DNA from: Maribacter sedimenticola
GTDB lineage: Bacteria; Bacteroidota; Bacteroidia; Flavobacteriales; Flavobacteriaceae
Direction of reading: 5' to 3'
Assembly: GCF_900188415.1 (NCBI RefSeq)
Contig: NZ_FZNV01000001.1
Location: forward strand, 1,132,438-1,196,437
Length of the DNA stretch: 64,000 bases
In this document: one piece after another, positions 1 to 10,800 of the stretch
How the letters are laid out: each line of letters opens with the position of its first letter
Numbering within the stretch: position 1 is the first letter of the stretch
Translations under genes and position numbers: made by a program
Notes under the pieces: model-generated
The model's input: only the letters and a program-made list of their open reading frames with translations
Told to the model about the DNA's origin: nothing
The model's database searches: none

Positions 1-323
1 ACCAGAATACCTTAATTAAAAATGTGTCCGGCCTAAAGGAAATCTATGGTGCGGCACATAAAAAATTTTCAGAGGGACAATTGACCATGATAGAGGAAAT
101 TGCGGAACATGTGGTCAGTTTAAAGAAAATGGTAGATGCCATGGCAGATGCACGTAAAAAGGCAAACGCATTAAAGGATACCAAGAAAAAGGCACAGGCT
201 TACTGCAACAATGTTAAGCCCTATTTTTTAGATATAAGGTTGCATAGCGATAAGTTGGAAAAATTAATGGATAATCAATTATGGCCCTTGACAAAATATA
301 GGGAGTTGTTGAATCTTAAATAA
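1..323 (+). CDS. glnN: Type III glutamine synthetase, C-terminal end (5' part outside window)
   Basis: The reading frame is open from base 3 and the gene continues to the left of the window; the GTG at 24 is an internal valine, not a start. About 107 C-terminal residues are visible. The end of the protein, with AYCN, then KLEKLMDNQLWPL and KYRELL, matches the C-terminal helical domain of GSIII (GlnN), the large dodecameric ATP-dependent glutamine synthetase found in Bacteroidota; GSI and GSII do not end like this. Catalytic residues lie outside the window. Role: ammonium assimilation from glutamate in the cytoplasm. It is thematically linked to glnB-amtB at 20-21.6 kb, though far away. Confidence 0.85.
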   Translation, partial: QNTLIKNVSGLKEIYGAAHKKFSEGQLTMIEEIAEHVVSLKKMVDAMADARKKANALKDTKKKAQAYCNNVKPYFLDIRLHSDKLEKLMDNQLWPLTKYRELLNLK

Positions 324-412
324 ATTGGCCTAACCAACATATTGTATAATATTAAATGAGATGAGAGGCAACATTTTTAATGTTTCCCTTATTTTTGCCA
401 CAAAATAAGAAT

Positions 413-1591
413 ATGTCCACATCAAGCAGTGAAAGATATCAGCAACGGGGTGTTTCTGCCTCCAAGGAAGATGTACACAACGCAATCAAAAATATAGACA
501 AGGGTCTTTTTCCAAAAGCTTTTTGCAAAATAGTACCGGATTACCTTACGGGAGATGATGATTATTGCTTGGTCATGCATGCAGATGGTGCGGGTACCAA
601 ATCATCCTTAGCCTATATGTATTGGAAAGAGACCGGTGATATTTCAGTGTGGAAAGGTATAGCCCAAGATGCGCTTATCATGAATATAGATGACCTAATT
701 TGTGTAGGTGCTACGGACAATATTATGTTGTCATCCACTATAGGAAGAAACAAGAACAAGATACCTGGAGAGGTATTATCCGCTATTATTAATGGTACCG
801 AAGAACTGATCAAGGATTTAGGTGAATTTGGTATTACCGTTCATTCAACCGGTGGTGAAACTGCGGATGTTGGTGACTTGGTACGAACCATTATCGTGGA
901 CTCTACCGTTACGGCCAGAATAAAGAGAAGTGATGTCATAGACAATGCAAATATTAAGGCAGGCGATGTTATCGTTGGTCTGGCCTCTTTTGGCAAGGCC
1001 AATTATGAAAAGGAATATAACGGAGGTATGGGGAGTAACGGACTAACATCTGCCCGGCATGATGTGTTCGCCAATTATTTGGCGGAGAAATTTCCGGAAA
1101 GTTTTGATGCCGAAGTACCTAGTGATCTAGTCTATAGTGGTACGGTAAAACTAACGGATGAGGTAAAGGATTCCCCGTTAGATGCAGGTAAACTGGTACT
1201 TTCCCCAACACGAACCTATGCACCAATAGTCAAGAAAATACTCTCCAACTATGATGCTAAGGATATTCATGGTATGGTTCATTGTAGTGGTGGAGCACAA
1301 ACCAAAATACTTCATTTCATAGATGAGCTGCATATAATAAAGGACAATTTATTTGAGGTGCCGCCCCTGTTCAAACTTATTCAGGAGCAATCCGGTACAG
1401 ATTGGAAAGAAATGTACAAAGTATTCAATTGTGGGCATAGATTGGAGTTTTATGTACCTGAAAATATTGCAGACGATCTTATACGGATTTCTAATGATTT
1501 TGGGGTAGACGCGCAGATTATTGGTAGGGTAGAGCCATCAGATTCCAAAAAATTGACCATTTCCGGTAGTAATGGAACCTTTGTGTATTAG
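413..1591 (+). CDS. purM: Phosphoribosylformylglycinamidine cyclo-ligase (AIR synthase)
   Basis: Cytoplasmic enzyme of de novo purine synthesis that closes FGAM to aminoimidazole ribonucleotide with ATP. The protein shows the PurM-type ATP-binding features: HADGAGTKSS near residue 55, a GGETAD motif near 147, and the FGKANYEKEYNGGMGSNG region near 195. I start it at ATG 413 (392 aa) because the 11 residues added by the ATG at 380 (hydrophobic, FPLFLP) do not fit a cytosolic enzyme. The Flavobacteriaceae-type protein is longer and more diverged than E. coli PurM. Upstream neighbour is glutamine synthetase, downstream a Rieske/apbE pair and then prfA-pyrF. No promoter box seen in the 89-base gap. 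Confidence 0.9.
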   Translation: MSTSSSERYQQRGVSASKEDVHNAIKNIDKGLFPKAFCKIVPDYLTGDDDYCLVMHADGAGTKSSLAYMYWKETGDISVWKGIAQDALIMNIDDLICVGATDNIMLSSTIGRNKNKIPGEVLSAIINGTEELIKDLGEFGITVHSTGGETADVGDLVRTIIVDSTVTARIKRSDVIDNANIKAGDVIVGLASFGKANYEKEYNGGMGSNGLTSARHDVFANYLAEKFPESFDAEVPSDLVYSGTVKLTDEVKDSPLDAGKLVLSPTRTYAPIVKKILSNYDAKDIHGMVHCSGGAQTKILHFIDELHIIKDNLFEVPPLFKLIQEQSGTDWKEMYKVFNCGHRLEFYVPENIADDLIRISNDFGVDAQIIGRVEPSDSKKLTISGSNGTFVY

Positions 1592-1642
1592 TACATACGA
1601 TTAGGCCAAAAATATCGTTCTATAGTATAAACCTATTTTGCT

Positions 1643-2086
1643 ATGGAACGAAAACAATTTTTAAGAACCTTAGGGGCAGGGGCAGCCTTTGCCATAACTT
1701 TTCCTTGTTTGGGCAGTTGTTCCAAAGACAGCGAAACGGAAGGAAACATCGTAACCCCACCTACCAATATAGATTTTACTATTGACCTAAATTCTTCGGA
1801 AGGCCAAAAATTGGCCAATAACGGTGATTTTATTCTCAAAGATCTTGTGGTCGTAGTTAAAAATTTAGAAGGTAATTTTGTAGCGGCAACACAAATTTGT
1901 AGTCATGAACAATATGACCAAGTGCGTTTTGTAAATAAGGACGGAGGCATTTTTTATTGCGACGTTCATGGTTCTGAATTTAGTCAAAACGGTACACCGT
2001 TGAATACCATACCCAACAGTACTTCCAAAGCATTGAAAATATACAATACCTCATTAGAAGGCTCATTGTTACGCGTGTTCGAGTAA
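1643..2086 (+). CDS. Rieske-type [2Fe-2S] lipoprotein
   Basis: 147 aa. An N-terminal hydrophobic segment (residues 9-25) ends in a lipobox LGSC, so Cys26 is probably lipidated and the protein sits in the periplasmic or outer-membrane face. The Rieske ligands are present as C86-x-H88 and C106-x-x-H109 followed by G-S, which is the two-Cys/two-His pattern of a Rieske [2Fe-2S] cluster; no catalytic oxygenase domain follows. The role is electron transfer to an unknown partner. The next gene is apbE, which flavinylates exported proteins, so the two likely serve one envelope redox chain. The N-terminus resembles a Tat-type context only loosely (no twin Arg). Confidence 0.85.
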   Translation: MERKQFLRTLGAGAAFAITFPCLGSCSKDSETEGNIVTPPTNIDFTIDLNSSEGQKLANNGDFILKDLVVVVKNLEGNFVAATQICSHEQYDQVRFVNKDGGIFYCDVHGSEFSQNGTPLNTIPNSTSKALKIYNTSLEGSLLRVFE

Positions 2087-2164
2087 GGTTATATCGTAAA
2101 AAAATCAATAAAATAATTCAACTTAAATCTATATTTACAATTAAATCATAGTCCGTAATAGAGC

Positions 2165-3157
2165 TTGCTAGTGAAGAATCTTCCCCCCATTATCTTCTTT
2201 TTAATGACTTTCTTGGCATTTGGTCAAGGGGAGCAGTTCATCACCGTAAAAAAATCTTTTACTGCAATGGGCAGTGATTTTGATATTACTGTTGTCTCAT
2301 TGGAAGAGGAGCTGGGCTATATTTATATTCAAGAAGCCTTTGCTGAAATTCAAAGAATAGAAAAGTTGATTTCCTCATGGGACCCCAATTCCGAAACTTC
2401 AAAGATCAATGCCAATGCCGGGATTAGGCCAGTTGCCGTAAGTTGGGAGCTCTTTAAATTAATAGAGCGTGCTATCCAAATTTCCGAACTTACCAATGGG
2501 GCTTTTGATATTTCATATACCGCACTTGAAAATTTATGGAAGTATGATGGTTCCATGACGCAAATGCCATCAAAACTGGCTATTAAAGAGGCGGCACTAA
2601 AGACCGGCTATAAAAATATTCGACTTAACAGTAAAGATCAAACCGTTTACCTTGCAAAAAAGGGTATGCGAATTTCTTTTGGAGGCATTGGTAAGGGATA
2701 TGCTGCGGATAAGGCCAAGGCTCTTTTGGTTTCCAAACAGGTGCAAGGCGGTATTATAAATGTTGGTGGGGATATTACTACATGGGGAACAAAGGCTACC
2801 GGAGAAAAATGGTTGATAGGAATTTTAAATCCAGAAGGGCAGGAAGGACTGTTTTCTTGGCTACCTATTTTGGAATCTTCCGTTGCAACTTCTGGCGGAA
2901 ATGCAGATTTTATGGTAGTGAACGGCAAAAAATATGCCCATGTCCTGGACCCAAGGACCGGATACCCTTCCGCAGGCATTCAAAGCGTTTCCGTATTTGC
3001 CAAAAGCGCAGAGCTATCAGATGCTTTGGCAACCTCTATCTTTGTTATGGGTGTCAATGCAGGATTGGCATTGATCAATCAGTTGGGAGATACGGAAGTG
3101 ATCATTGTAGATGAACATGATAAAATGTACAAGAGCAATGGCATCATTTTAAATTGA
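2165..3157 (+). CDS. apbE: FAD:protein FMN transferase (ApbE family)
   Basis: 330 aa, with a signal peptide-like N-terminus (residues 4-20, ending AFG-Q). ApbE transfers FMN from FAD onto a Thr of exported flavoproteins and needs Mg2+. Visible family motifs: FTAMGSDFDI near residue 35, SSWDPNSE near 76, GGIGKGYAAD near 175, NVGGDI near 200 and HVLDPRTGYP near 262. The start is either TTG at 2165 or GTG at 2171, two codons later; there is no ATG. It follows the Rieske lipoprotein gene by 78 bases. No ApbE substrate such as NqrC or an FMN-binding-domain protein is present in this window. Confidence 0.93.
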   Translation: MLVKNLPPIIFFLMTFLAFGQGEQFITVKKSFTAMGSDFDITVVSLEEELGYIYIQEAFAEIQRIEKLISSWDPNSETSKINANAGIRPVAVSWELFKLIERAIQISELTNGAFDISYTALENLWKYDGSMTQMPSKLAIKEAALKTGYKNIRLNSKDQTVYLAKKGMRISFGGIGKGYAADKAKALLVSKQVQGGIINVGGDITTWGTKATGEKWLIGILNPEGQEGLFSWLPILESSVATSGGNADFMVVNGKKYAHVLDPRTGYPSAGIQSVSVFAKSAELSDALATSIFVMGVNAGLALINQLGDTEVIIVDEHDKMYKSNGIILN

Positions 3158-3266
3158 CCCACTTTAACCTATCTCTTTTTTTAATTTATTTTAATGCTTA
3201 GCATGCACAACCCTTTAGGGCATCTGCAAAATTATCGTAAATTCGCAGCACAAGTGAAGTAAGATT

Positions 3267-4343
3267 ATGATAGAAAAATTAAATATTGTTAAGCAACGTT
3301 TTGATGAGGTTTCCGACCTTATCATACAGCCCGATATCATTACGGACCAAGAGCGTTATGTAAAGCTTACCAAGGAATATAAAGATCTTAAAGATCTAAT
3401 GGAAAAGCGAAAGGAATATCTTGAGCTTACCAATAATATTTCAGAAGCAGAGGAGATTATTGCCGATGGCAGCGATCAAGAGATGCTGGAAATGGCCAAA
3501 ATGCAGATGGAAGAGGCCAAGGGCGCCTTGCCAAAATTAGAGGAGGATATAAAATTAATGTTGATTCCAAAAGATCCAGAGGACGCCAAAGATGTGGTCG
3601 TAGAGATCCGGGCCGGAACCGGTGGTGACGAGGCTAGTATTTTTGCAGGAGATTTATTTCGCATGTACACCAAATATTGTGAGTCCAAAGGCTGGAAAAC
3701 CAATGTTATTGACCTGAGTGAAGGTACCAGTGGAGGTTTTAAGGAAATACAGTTTGAGGTAAATGGGACGGATGTATATGGTACGTTAAAATTTGAAGCC
3801 GGTGTACACCGTGTACAACGCGTGCCACAGACAGAAACCCAAGGTAGGGTACATACAAGTGCCGCAACGGTCATGGTCTTGCCCGAGGCAGAGGACTTTG
3901 ACGTTCAAATAGACCCCAAGGACGTTCGTATAGATTTTTTCTGTTCATCAGGTCCTGGTGGGCAATCTGTAAACACTACTTATTCCGCGGTGAGGCTAAC
4001 GCACATTCCTACCGGATTGGTGGCACAGTGCCAAGATCAAAAATCGCAGCATAAGAACAAGGACAAGGCCTTTAAGGTACTGCGCTCCAGGTTGTATGAT
4101 ATGGAATTGGCCAAGAAACAGGAAGAGGACGCTGCAAAACGTAATAGCCAAGTAAGTAGTGGTGACCGTAGTGCAAAGATCAGAACCTATAATTATCCCC
4201 AGGGTAGGGTTACGGACCACCGTATTGGTCTTACATTGTATGATTTGTCCAATATAATAGATGGGGACATTCAAAAAATAATAGACGAATTGAGTTTAGT
4301 TGAGAATACAGAGAAATTGAGAGAGGCCTCTGAGATTTTTTAA
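3267..4343 (+). CDS. prfA: Peptide chain release factor 1
   Basis: 358 aa, full family length. RF1 reads UAA and UAG stop codons and triggers peptidyl-tRNA hydrolysis. The GGQ catalytic motif is at residues 231-233 (SSGPGGQS). The stop-codon recognition tripeptide is P187-Q188-T189, the PxT form of RF1 and not the SPF of RF2, so this is prfA. The N-terminal coiled domain, residues 1-100, is intact. The stop codon is followed after three bases by pyrF, so both are probably on one transcript. Confidence 0.97.
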   Translation: MIEKLNIVKQRFDEVSDLIIQPDIITDQERYVKLTKEYKDLKDLMEKRKEYLELTNNISEAEEIIADGSDQEMLEMAKMQMEEAKGALPKLEEDIKLMLIPKDPEDAKDVVVEIRAGTGGDEASIFAGDLFRMYTKYCESKGWKTNVIDLSEGTSGGFKEIQFEVNGTDVYGTLKFEAGVHRVQRVPQTETQGRVHTSAATVMVLPEAEDFDVQIDPKDVRIDFFCSSGPGGQSVNTTYSAVRLTHIPTGLVAQCQDQKSQHKNKDKAFKVLRSRLYDMELAKKQEEDAAKRNSQVSSGDRSAKIRTYNYPQGRVTDHRIGLTLYDLSNIIDGDIQKIIDELSLVENTEKLREASEIF

Positions 4344-4346
4344 AGT

Positions 4347-5177
4347 ATGACTACCCAAGAACTTATTGCCCAAATTCATAAGAAGCAATCTTTTTTATGC
4401 ATTGGCCTGGATACGGATTTGGACAAGATTCCAAAATATCTATTAAAGGAGGAAGATCCCATTTTTACGTTCAATAAAGCAATTATAGATGCTACGCACC
4501 ATCTTTGTGTAGCATATAAACCAAATATTGCTTTCTATGAGGCGTACGGTGTAGAGGGGTGGTCCTCACTTAGAAAAACAATAGAATATCTTAATGAGAA
4601 CTATCCGGAGATTTTTACCATTGCCGATGCCAAGCGTGGTGATATAGGCAATACGTCTACCAGATATGCAAAGGCCTTTTTTGAAGATCTTAATTTTGAT
4701 AGTATTACCATAGCTCCATACATGGGTAAGGATTCTGTAGAACCATTTCTTGCTTTTGAGAATAAGCATACTATCTTATTGGCTCTGACATCCAATGAGG
4801 GGGCATTTGATTTCCAAACCAAAAAAATAGGAAATACGGAACTGTATAAGGAAGTGCTGTCTATCTCAACAACGTATAAAGGATCTGAAAATTTAATGTA
4901 TGTCGTTGGTGCTACCAAGGCAGCATATTTTAAGGAAATTAGAAAAATTGTTCCCAATAGTTTTTTACTGGTGCCAGGGGTTGGTGCACAAGGGGGCAAC
5001 TTGCATGATGTATGCGCACATGGTATGACAAAGGATGTTGGACTTTTGATTAATTCTTCGCGCGGAATAATTTACGCTTCTGGAGAACAAAATTTTGCAG
5101 AAGCGGCCCAGCAAAAAGCAAGCGAATTGCAAATTGCCATGAAGAAGGAACTTGATGGCTTACACCAAGTTTTCTAA
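4347..5177 (+). CDS. pyrF: Orotidine 5'-phosphate decarboxylase (long subfamily)
   Basis: 276 aa. Converts OMP to UMP, the last step of de novo UMP synthesis. The catalytic signature [11 protein letters not shown] is at about residues 93-103, and the phosphate-binding end of the barrel shows VPGVGAQGG and NSSRGIIYA. The length places it in the longer OMPdecase family 2 and not the E. coli type (about 245 aa). It starts three bases after prfA. Its 3' end overlaps by 18 bases the convergent small gene on the other strand. A second UMP-pathway gene, pyrD, is at 53.3 kb. Confidence 0.95.
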   Translation: MTTQELIAQIHKKQSFLCIGLDTDLDKIPKYLLKEEDPIFTFNKAIIDATHHLCVAYKPNIAFYEAYGVEGWSSLRKTIEYLNENYPEIFTIADAKRGDIGNTSTRYAKAFFEDLNFDSITIAPYMGKDSVEPFLAFENKHTILLALTSNEGAFDFQTKKIGNTELYKEVLSISTTYKGSENLMYVVGATKAAYFKEIRKIVPNSFLLVPGVGAQGGNLHDVCAHGMTKDVGLLINSSRGIIYASGEQNFAEAAQQKASELQIAMKKELDGLHQVF

Positions 5178-5351
5178 CGTCCTTTTTATCTTTTGTGCCT
5201 TTTGCTCAAAAAATTCTCCCAATTGGGTATTGGTTGGCATATTGGAAGCCTTTTCCAAAAAGTTTTGATATTGATACTCCAATAAGGTTATGATGTCCGC
5301 TTCGGCTGCAATAGGTTTTACGGTTCCTACTTTACAATATTGCTTTTCCAT
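5160..5351 (-). CDS. Small conserved-looking hypothetical protein (63 aa)
   Basis: A 63-residue, mostly helical, cytosolic-looking protein (middle part [13 protein letters not shown], end [11 protein letters not shown]). I do not recognise a family. Support for it being real: a perfect TATATTTG -7 box on the minus strand (plus-strand bases 5374-5381) sits 23 bases before the ATG, and the frame ends inside the last codons of pyrF, a tail-to-tail overlap of 18 bases. No signal peptide or membrane segment. Function unknown. Confidence 0.6.
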   Translation of the reverse strand: MEKQYCKVGTVKPIAAEADIITLLEYQYQNFLEKASNMPTNTQLGEFFEQKAQKIKRTLENLV

Positions 5352-5373
5352 AATGCTATACGTTAGTTCTTTG

Positions 5374-5381
5374 CAAATATA
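5374..5381 (-). promoter_or_regulatory. -7 box of the 63-aa gene
   Basis: On the minus strand reads TATATTTG, a perfect match to the Bacteroidota TAnnTTTG -7 element, 23 bases before the ATG at 5351. No clear TTG -33 element at 17-23 bases upstream. Confidence 0.5.
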
Positions 5382-5574
5382 CGATCAGAATGGCCTTTTG
5401 GATGTCGACTCTAGGGGTCATACAACTAATTATCAGGTTATTTGTCTTTTTTTTAACATGAACACGTTCAAAAATTTAAAAATGACAGTAAAACAGCTAA
5501 TTATTTATGATGCTGGGTACATTTTAAAAAGTTAATTATATATTGCCTTAACGATATCTTAATCCGTCTAAATT

Positions 5575-6351
5575 TTGCTTCACCATATAACGTATGTTCA
5601 TTCATCTTCTCCTGTTTGGGTAACGTTTGTCCATGGTGCCGGAGGCAGTTCATCAATTTGGTATAAACAGATTCGTGAATTTAAAAAGCATTTTAATATT
5701 TTATTATTGGATTTAAGAGGGCATGGCAATTCCAAACCCGACTTAAAAAGTGTTTTTGATGATAAATACACCTTTGATGTCATTACCAATGATATCGTTG
5801 AGGTCATTAATTTTCAAAATATTCAAAAATCGCATTTTGTGGGGATTTCCCTTGGAACTATTTTAATCAGGAACCTTGCGGAAAAATATCCTGAACGCGT
5901 TGCCAGTATGGTTTTGGGCGGGGCAATTATGAAATTGAACCTAAGGTCGCAGATTTTAATGAAATTGGGGGTCATTTTTAAATCCGTTGTTCCTTATCTA
6001 TGGTTATATAAGTTTTTTGCCTTTGTAATAATGCCCAATAAGAATCATAAGGAATCACGTTTATTGTTTGTTAGGGAGGCCAAAAAATTATATCAAAAAG
6101 AATTTATACGCTGGTTTAGGCTTACTTCGGAAATTAATCCACTATTGCGTTTTTTTAGGACTGTAGATATACAAATACCTACCTTATATGTTATGGGTGA
6201 AGAAGATTATTTGTTTCTGCCCAGTGTTAAAAAAATAGCCCGTAGCCATCAAAAATCAGAGCTTTTGGTAGTTGAAAATTGCGGTCATGTGGTGAATGTG
6301 GAGCAACCACATTTTTTTAATGAACAAGTGGTCCGTTATTTAAAGGGGTAG
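5575..6351 (+). CDS. Alpha/beta hydrolase
   Basis: 258 aa, cytosolic, no signal peptide. The alpha/beta-hydrolase fold is visible: oxyanion-hole HGAGGSS (residues 20-26), DLRGHGNS (46-53), nucleophile elbow G90-I-S92-L-G94, acid D211 in GEEDYLF and base H238 in CGHVVN. All three triad residues are present, so it should be active; the substrate (an ester or similar) is unknown. The start is TTG at 5575: an in-frame TAA lies two codons upstream and no ATG or GTG occurs before the conserved HGAGG motif. It stands alone, convergent with the SusCD operon and sharing its terminator. Confidence 0.85.
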   Translation: MLHHITYVHSSSPVWVTFVHGAGGSSSIWYKQIREFKKHFNILLLDLRGHGNSKPDLKSVFDDKYTFDVITNDIVEVINFQNIQKSHFVGISLGTILIRNLAEKYPERVASMVLGGAIMKLNLRSQILMKLGVIFKSVVPYLWLYKFFAFVIMPNKNHKESRLLFVREAKKLYQKEFIRWFRLTSEINPLLRFFRTVDIQIPTLYVMGEEDYLFLPSVKKIARSHQKSELLVVENCGHVVNVEQPHFFNEQVVRYLKG

Positions 6352-6390
6352 TTGACCCGCATATTTTTCAAGCTTATTTCTAAAAGAGAA

Positions 6391-6412
6391 AAGACCGGTT
6401 TGCACCGGTCTT
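6391..6412 (-). terminator. Terminator shared by SusCD operon and the convergent hydrolase
   Basis: Nine-base-pair stem AAGACCGGT / ACCGGTCTT with a four-base loop. On the minus strand it is followed by TTTTCTCTTTT; on the plus strand by TTAAC. It lies 28 bases after the susD stop and 39 after the hydrolase stop. Confidence 0.75.
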
Positions 6413-6440
6413 AACAATCAACTTAATTATAAATGAACTA

Positions 6441-7871
6441 CTAATTAACGTCCCAGAATAATGGAGTTGTCAATTGGTCACCACCAATTGCACTTGAAGC
6501 GGCGTCATAATTTTCACCGTTTACCGCAGATTCCTTCACTGGATATATCATCCTTAAAGGAACTTCTTGTTGAGTTTGGTTAGATAAAACCAATTCTGGC
6601 CAATCTAGCCTACGGTACTCTGTCCAGGCTTCAAAACCTCTATTGAACAACGCAATCCACTTTTGCGTTCCTATTTTTTGTTTATAATCACCTGTAGCTG
6701 TAGCATAGGCAACTTCTGGCTGTGCCAAATATGTATCTATTTCATCTTGTGTACCACCATAATAGGCAATAGATGCAGCAATACCGGCATTGTAATATGC
6801 TTCCGCATCTCCAGAAATGAAACCTCTTTCAACGGCTTCTGCCTGAAAAAAGGCAACTTCAGCATAATCCATAATAGATCCTGGATATGTTGGATCACCA
6901 ACGATATCAAAATTTAAATGGGTAAAGTTGGCGTATGAATTATTTCCACCAATTGGTCCACCAATGTACGGATCCTTGTTATCCGCGAAATAATCATCTA
7001 AACGAGGGTCGTTTAGAGCAACCAACATATCTAAAGATGTTTTACCTGCAATGTAATCCTCTCTTCTGTTTTCAGTTTCAAAAAGATTGTAAATAGGGTT
7101 GTTGTTCGCTGTAGGCGATGATTCATACCTAATGACAGTATTGTCATCGTTAGAAGTGAATACGCCGGCATCTACAGCTTCTTTGACGGTTGTACTTGCC
7201 AATGTAGGATTTACATCGGCTATACGCATACCCAATCTCAATTTTACGGAATTGGCCAATTTTCTCCAGGCGGTTACATCACCGGAATAAAAAATGTCAT
7301 TAGAGCCAAAAGATTCCCCACCGTTGGCCAATGCGGCTTGTGCAGCGGATATTCTAGAGATTAAATCCGTATAGATGGTGGCTGCATCATCATATTTTGG
7401 AAATAGGTTGTTAATGTCCGCAGCTTCGCTATAAGGTACATCACCGTTCAAATCTACAAGGTGTTGAAACGTATAGACTTTAATAGTTTCGATAATGGCC
7501 AATTGATTGCCTCTTGTAACGGCATCTAAAATCTCATCTTCCTCTATCAATGCCTGAGCGGAATTAAGATCATTGATCACATTGTTGTAGTATGTAGTCC
7601 AATAGGCCTGTGAAGGATCTCTACCAATAATTAAGTAGTTAGACTCATCAATATAGGTGGCCTGTGCCCAATGTTGCGCCCAAAGTCTAAATACGTTGGA
7701 ACCGCTTATCGTTGTGATTCTATCTGCCAAATTCTTTTCTGCATTGGCCACTAATGTTTGTGGTGGGACTGCAGTTGGTAATTTGGGGTCGTTATTATAA
7801 TCTGTAATATCTTCTGTGCAACTAGACAACAATATGCCTGCGGTTGCTAAAATTAAATATATATTCTTCAT
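6441..7871 (-). CDS. SusD/RagB-family outer-membrane lipoprotein (SusD-like 2)
   Basis: 476 aa. The N-terminus is a lipoprotein signal with LLSSC at residues 15-19. The body (KNLADRITTISG, LWAQHWAQATYIDES near residue 65, the TPR-like helices, and the end FNRGFEAWTEYRRLDWPEL near 410) is typical of the SusD-like 2 group. These surface lipoproteins form the lid on a SusC channel and capture the ligand. It lies 11 bases downstream of the susC-like gene and ends at a strong terminator. No glycoside hydrolase, peptidase or sulfatase is next to it, so the substrate cannot be deduced; members of this subgroup are not tied to one substrate class. Confidence 0.93.
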   Translation of the reverse strand: MKNIYLILATAGILLSSCTEDITDYNNDPKLPTAVPPQTLVANAEKNLADRITTISGSNVFRLWAQHWAQATYIDESNYLIIGRDPSQAYWTTYYNNVINDLNSAQALIEEDEILDAVTRGNQLAIIETIKVYTFQHLVDLNGDVPYSEAADINNLFPKYDDAATIYTDLISRISAAQAALANGGESFGSNDIFYSGDVTAWRKLANSVKLRLGMRIADVNPTLASTTVKEAVDAGVFTSNDDNTVIRYESSPTANNNPIYNLFETENRREDYIAGKTSLDMLVALNDPRLDDYFADNKDPYIGGPIGGNNSYANFTHLNFDIVGDPTYPGSIMDYAEVAFFQAEAVERGFISGDAEAYYNAGIAASIAYYGGTQDEIDTYLAQPEVAYATATGDYKQKIGTQKWIALFNRGFEAWTEYRRLDWPELVLSNQTQQEVPLRMIYPVKESAVNGENYDAASSAIGGDQLTTPLFWDVN

Positions 7872-7882
7872 CGTTCTCTTGT

Positions 7883-10800
7883 TTAAAATTCCAATTTAAT
7901 GTTAAAACCATATTCCTTAACCGAAGGATAAGCCCCAATCTGGAATCCTTGTAAATTACCTGCTCCAAAGCTTTGTTCTGGATCTGCATATGGAAGGTCC
8001 TTACTAATGATCCAAAGGTTTCTACCTACCGCTGTGAAAGAAACGGCCGTAAATGGAAGGGCGTCAACAAATTTCTTAGGTAATGTATAGCCTAAAGTAA
8101 CCTCCCTTAATTTTACATATGAGGCATCATAAACAAATTGTGCATCCGGTGCGTTACCATATCGTCCATAAGGGTTTTCATAAGTTGTAAAATCTGCCCT
8201 TACCGTATTTGGAGAACCGTCTGCCTGTACACCTGGTAATATTACACCACCAGAAGTATTGTCATTGGTTACAGGGTCTCTTAACGGATTGCCCAAATCA
8301 TTTAAGCCAGCTGTAACATCATAGATACCTGTAGCCATACCAAAATAGGTATCACCACTAAATACGCTGCCACCTTCCTGAATATCGATCAAGAAACTTA
8401 AACTTACATCCTTGTATTTAAATGTGTTCGTAAGACCTGCTTTCCAGTCTGGGTTGATATCTCCCAAAATTTCTTGGTTAGACTCTGTTTTGGCGTACTG
8501 GCCATCTTCGGTAATTACTTTTTCGCCATTTAGATAAACATAATCGGTTCCCTTAAGTGTTCCGTAGGCTTCACCTTTAGCTGCGTTTAAACTTACCCCA
8601 AAAAAGCTATTGACCAAGATGTTCTGTGAATCTTGGAACAAGTTCAACACCTCACTCTTATAGGTAGAAAAGTTGATATCCGTTCTCCAAGAAAAATTTG
8701 GTAACTCAATTGCCGTAAAATACAATTGGGTCTCTATACCTTTGTTCGATACTTCGGCCGAGTTTACTACTGTATTCGTGAAACCTGTTGAAGGTGTAAT
8801 CTCTACAGGTATAATGGCATCACTGGTAATCTGCTCGTAAAGTGATAGGTCAAAACCTATTCTTCTGTTCCAGAAATTCATCTCCAGACCCAATTCCTTA
8901 CTAGACGTACGTTCTTCTTTAAGATTAGGGTTGTTAGATGTGCCCGGGTTAGAATATAAAGTAGCACCGCCAAATCCTGCAATAGGATTAAACGTATTTA
9001 GAAGTTGGTATGAAGTTGCACCGTTACCTACTTCTGCATAACCGGCTCTTAGCTTACCAAATGAGATTGCGTTGCTGTCAAAAAGATTTGAGAATACAAA
9101 ACTTGCGGAAACCGCAGGATAATAAAAAGAGTTTTGTCCTTCTGGTAAAGTTGAGAAAGTATCGTTTCTCAAAGAACCTTCTAAAAACAACATGTTGTCG
9201 TAATCTATACTTGCATTTGCAAATACACCAAATACCCTAACATCTGCGTCATATTCTGAACTGGCATCAAAAACTATTGGGTTAATCGAGTTTGAAAGAG
9301 CATAAATTCCTTCCAGATTTAAACCACCATTTGTAGTTGCCGTTACATAATTGTTCTTGGTCTGTCTGTAGTTGGTACCCACAACTCCTGATATACCAAA
9401 TTTATCAGAGATATCTCCATTGAAATTTAAAAAGAAATCATAATTGTATTCAGAGAAATTGATATTCTTTCTAGAATACTCAGGCGTATCTATACTTCCT
9501 ATATTGTTTCTTTCTTCCCTTAATTCCGCATATGTATCTACAGTAGCTCTACCAAAGATTTCTAACCATGGCAAAACATCATATGATATACTACCGTAAC
9601 CAAATAGCCTGTTACGCTCATCGGTATTATAATTTTCATAACGGGTAAAATATGGGTTGTCCCAATACTTTGGGCCTAAGCTAGATGGGCCGGATGGGTT
9701 CCATGTTATATTTTGTCCAGTGGCAAAGTATGCATCTCGTTGATCTTTTAAATCTGTACTATTGGCCCACCACTGTCTAAAATTGGTCATGATGTTTTCG
9801 GCATCATATCCTGTACCGTACCTTCCAAGTCCAGAACTTTTGGTGTATGTTGCCTTACCGGTTACGGTAACCTTTTCATTAAGGTCCATTGTCCCGACCA
9901 AATCAACATTATGTCTTCCTATTTCACTATTTGGTAAAATTCCTGTTTGGTCCAAACGGGTATAGCTCATTCTTAAGCTACCAGTTTCAAAACCTTGGCT
10001 TACTGCTATGTTCTGTGAGCTTGTTACACTGTTCTGAAAGATATACTCAGGACCGTTTTCCGCCGCGATCCACGGGCTTTTTTGTAAATAAGTATCTAAT
10101 TGTGGATAGTAAGAATCCCATTGATATAACATTAGATTGGGATCAAAACGTAATCCAAAAGAGCCATCTTCACCGGTTGGTGGCGTAATGTCCTCTATAC
10201 CGTCACCATCAACATCGATAGAGTCGATGTAACCAGCACCGTAAAACGGACCGTAACCTTGACCATACTCTTGTTGGAAAATTGGAAATGTATCCTTGTC
10301 ATATTTTCCAATATTTACGGAACTGGTTATAGATACCCCAAGTCCACTTCCTCTTTTTCCTTTTTTGGTATTGATGATAATAACACCGTTTGCAGCCCTA
10401 GAACCATATAGTGCCGTTGCCGCAGAACCTTTAAGTACGTTAATACTTTCTATATCATCTGGGTTGATATCACTTGCGGCATTACCATAATCATAGCCGT
10501 CACCACCCTCTGCTTGGGATGTAGAGTTGTTCGTATCGTTGTTCAACGGAACACCATCTACTACAAATAGTGCTTGGTTGTTTCCGGTAATAGAAGAATA
10601 ACCCCTTATTACAACGTTTGCAGATCCACCAAGGGTTGAACTTTTCTTAATATCCAAACCGGCAATTTTACCGGATAAGGAGTTTACGAAGTTTTGGTCC
10701 TTTGCGGTATTTACCTGGTCTCCTTGAATTTCCTGGGTGGCATAACCTAATGATTTCTTTTCCCTTGAAATACCCAATGCCGTTACAACTACTTCATCTA

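Noticed and set aside
24..323. GTG at 24 as a start codon of a small protein
   Set aside because: The same frame is open to the window edge and the product matches the C-terminal end of type III glutamine synthetase.
5290..5535. An 81-codon plus-strand frame in the gap after pyrF
   Set aside because: Overlaps the better supported 63-aa gene and its promoter box; no family or signal.
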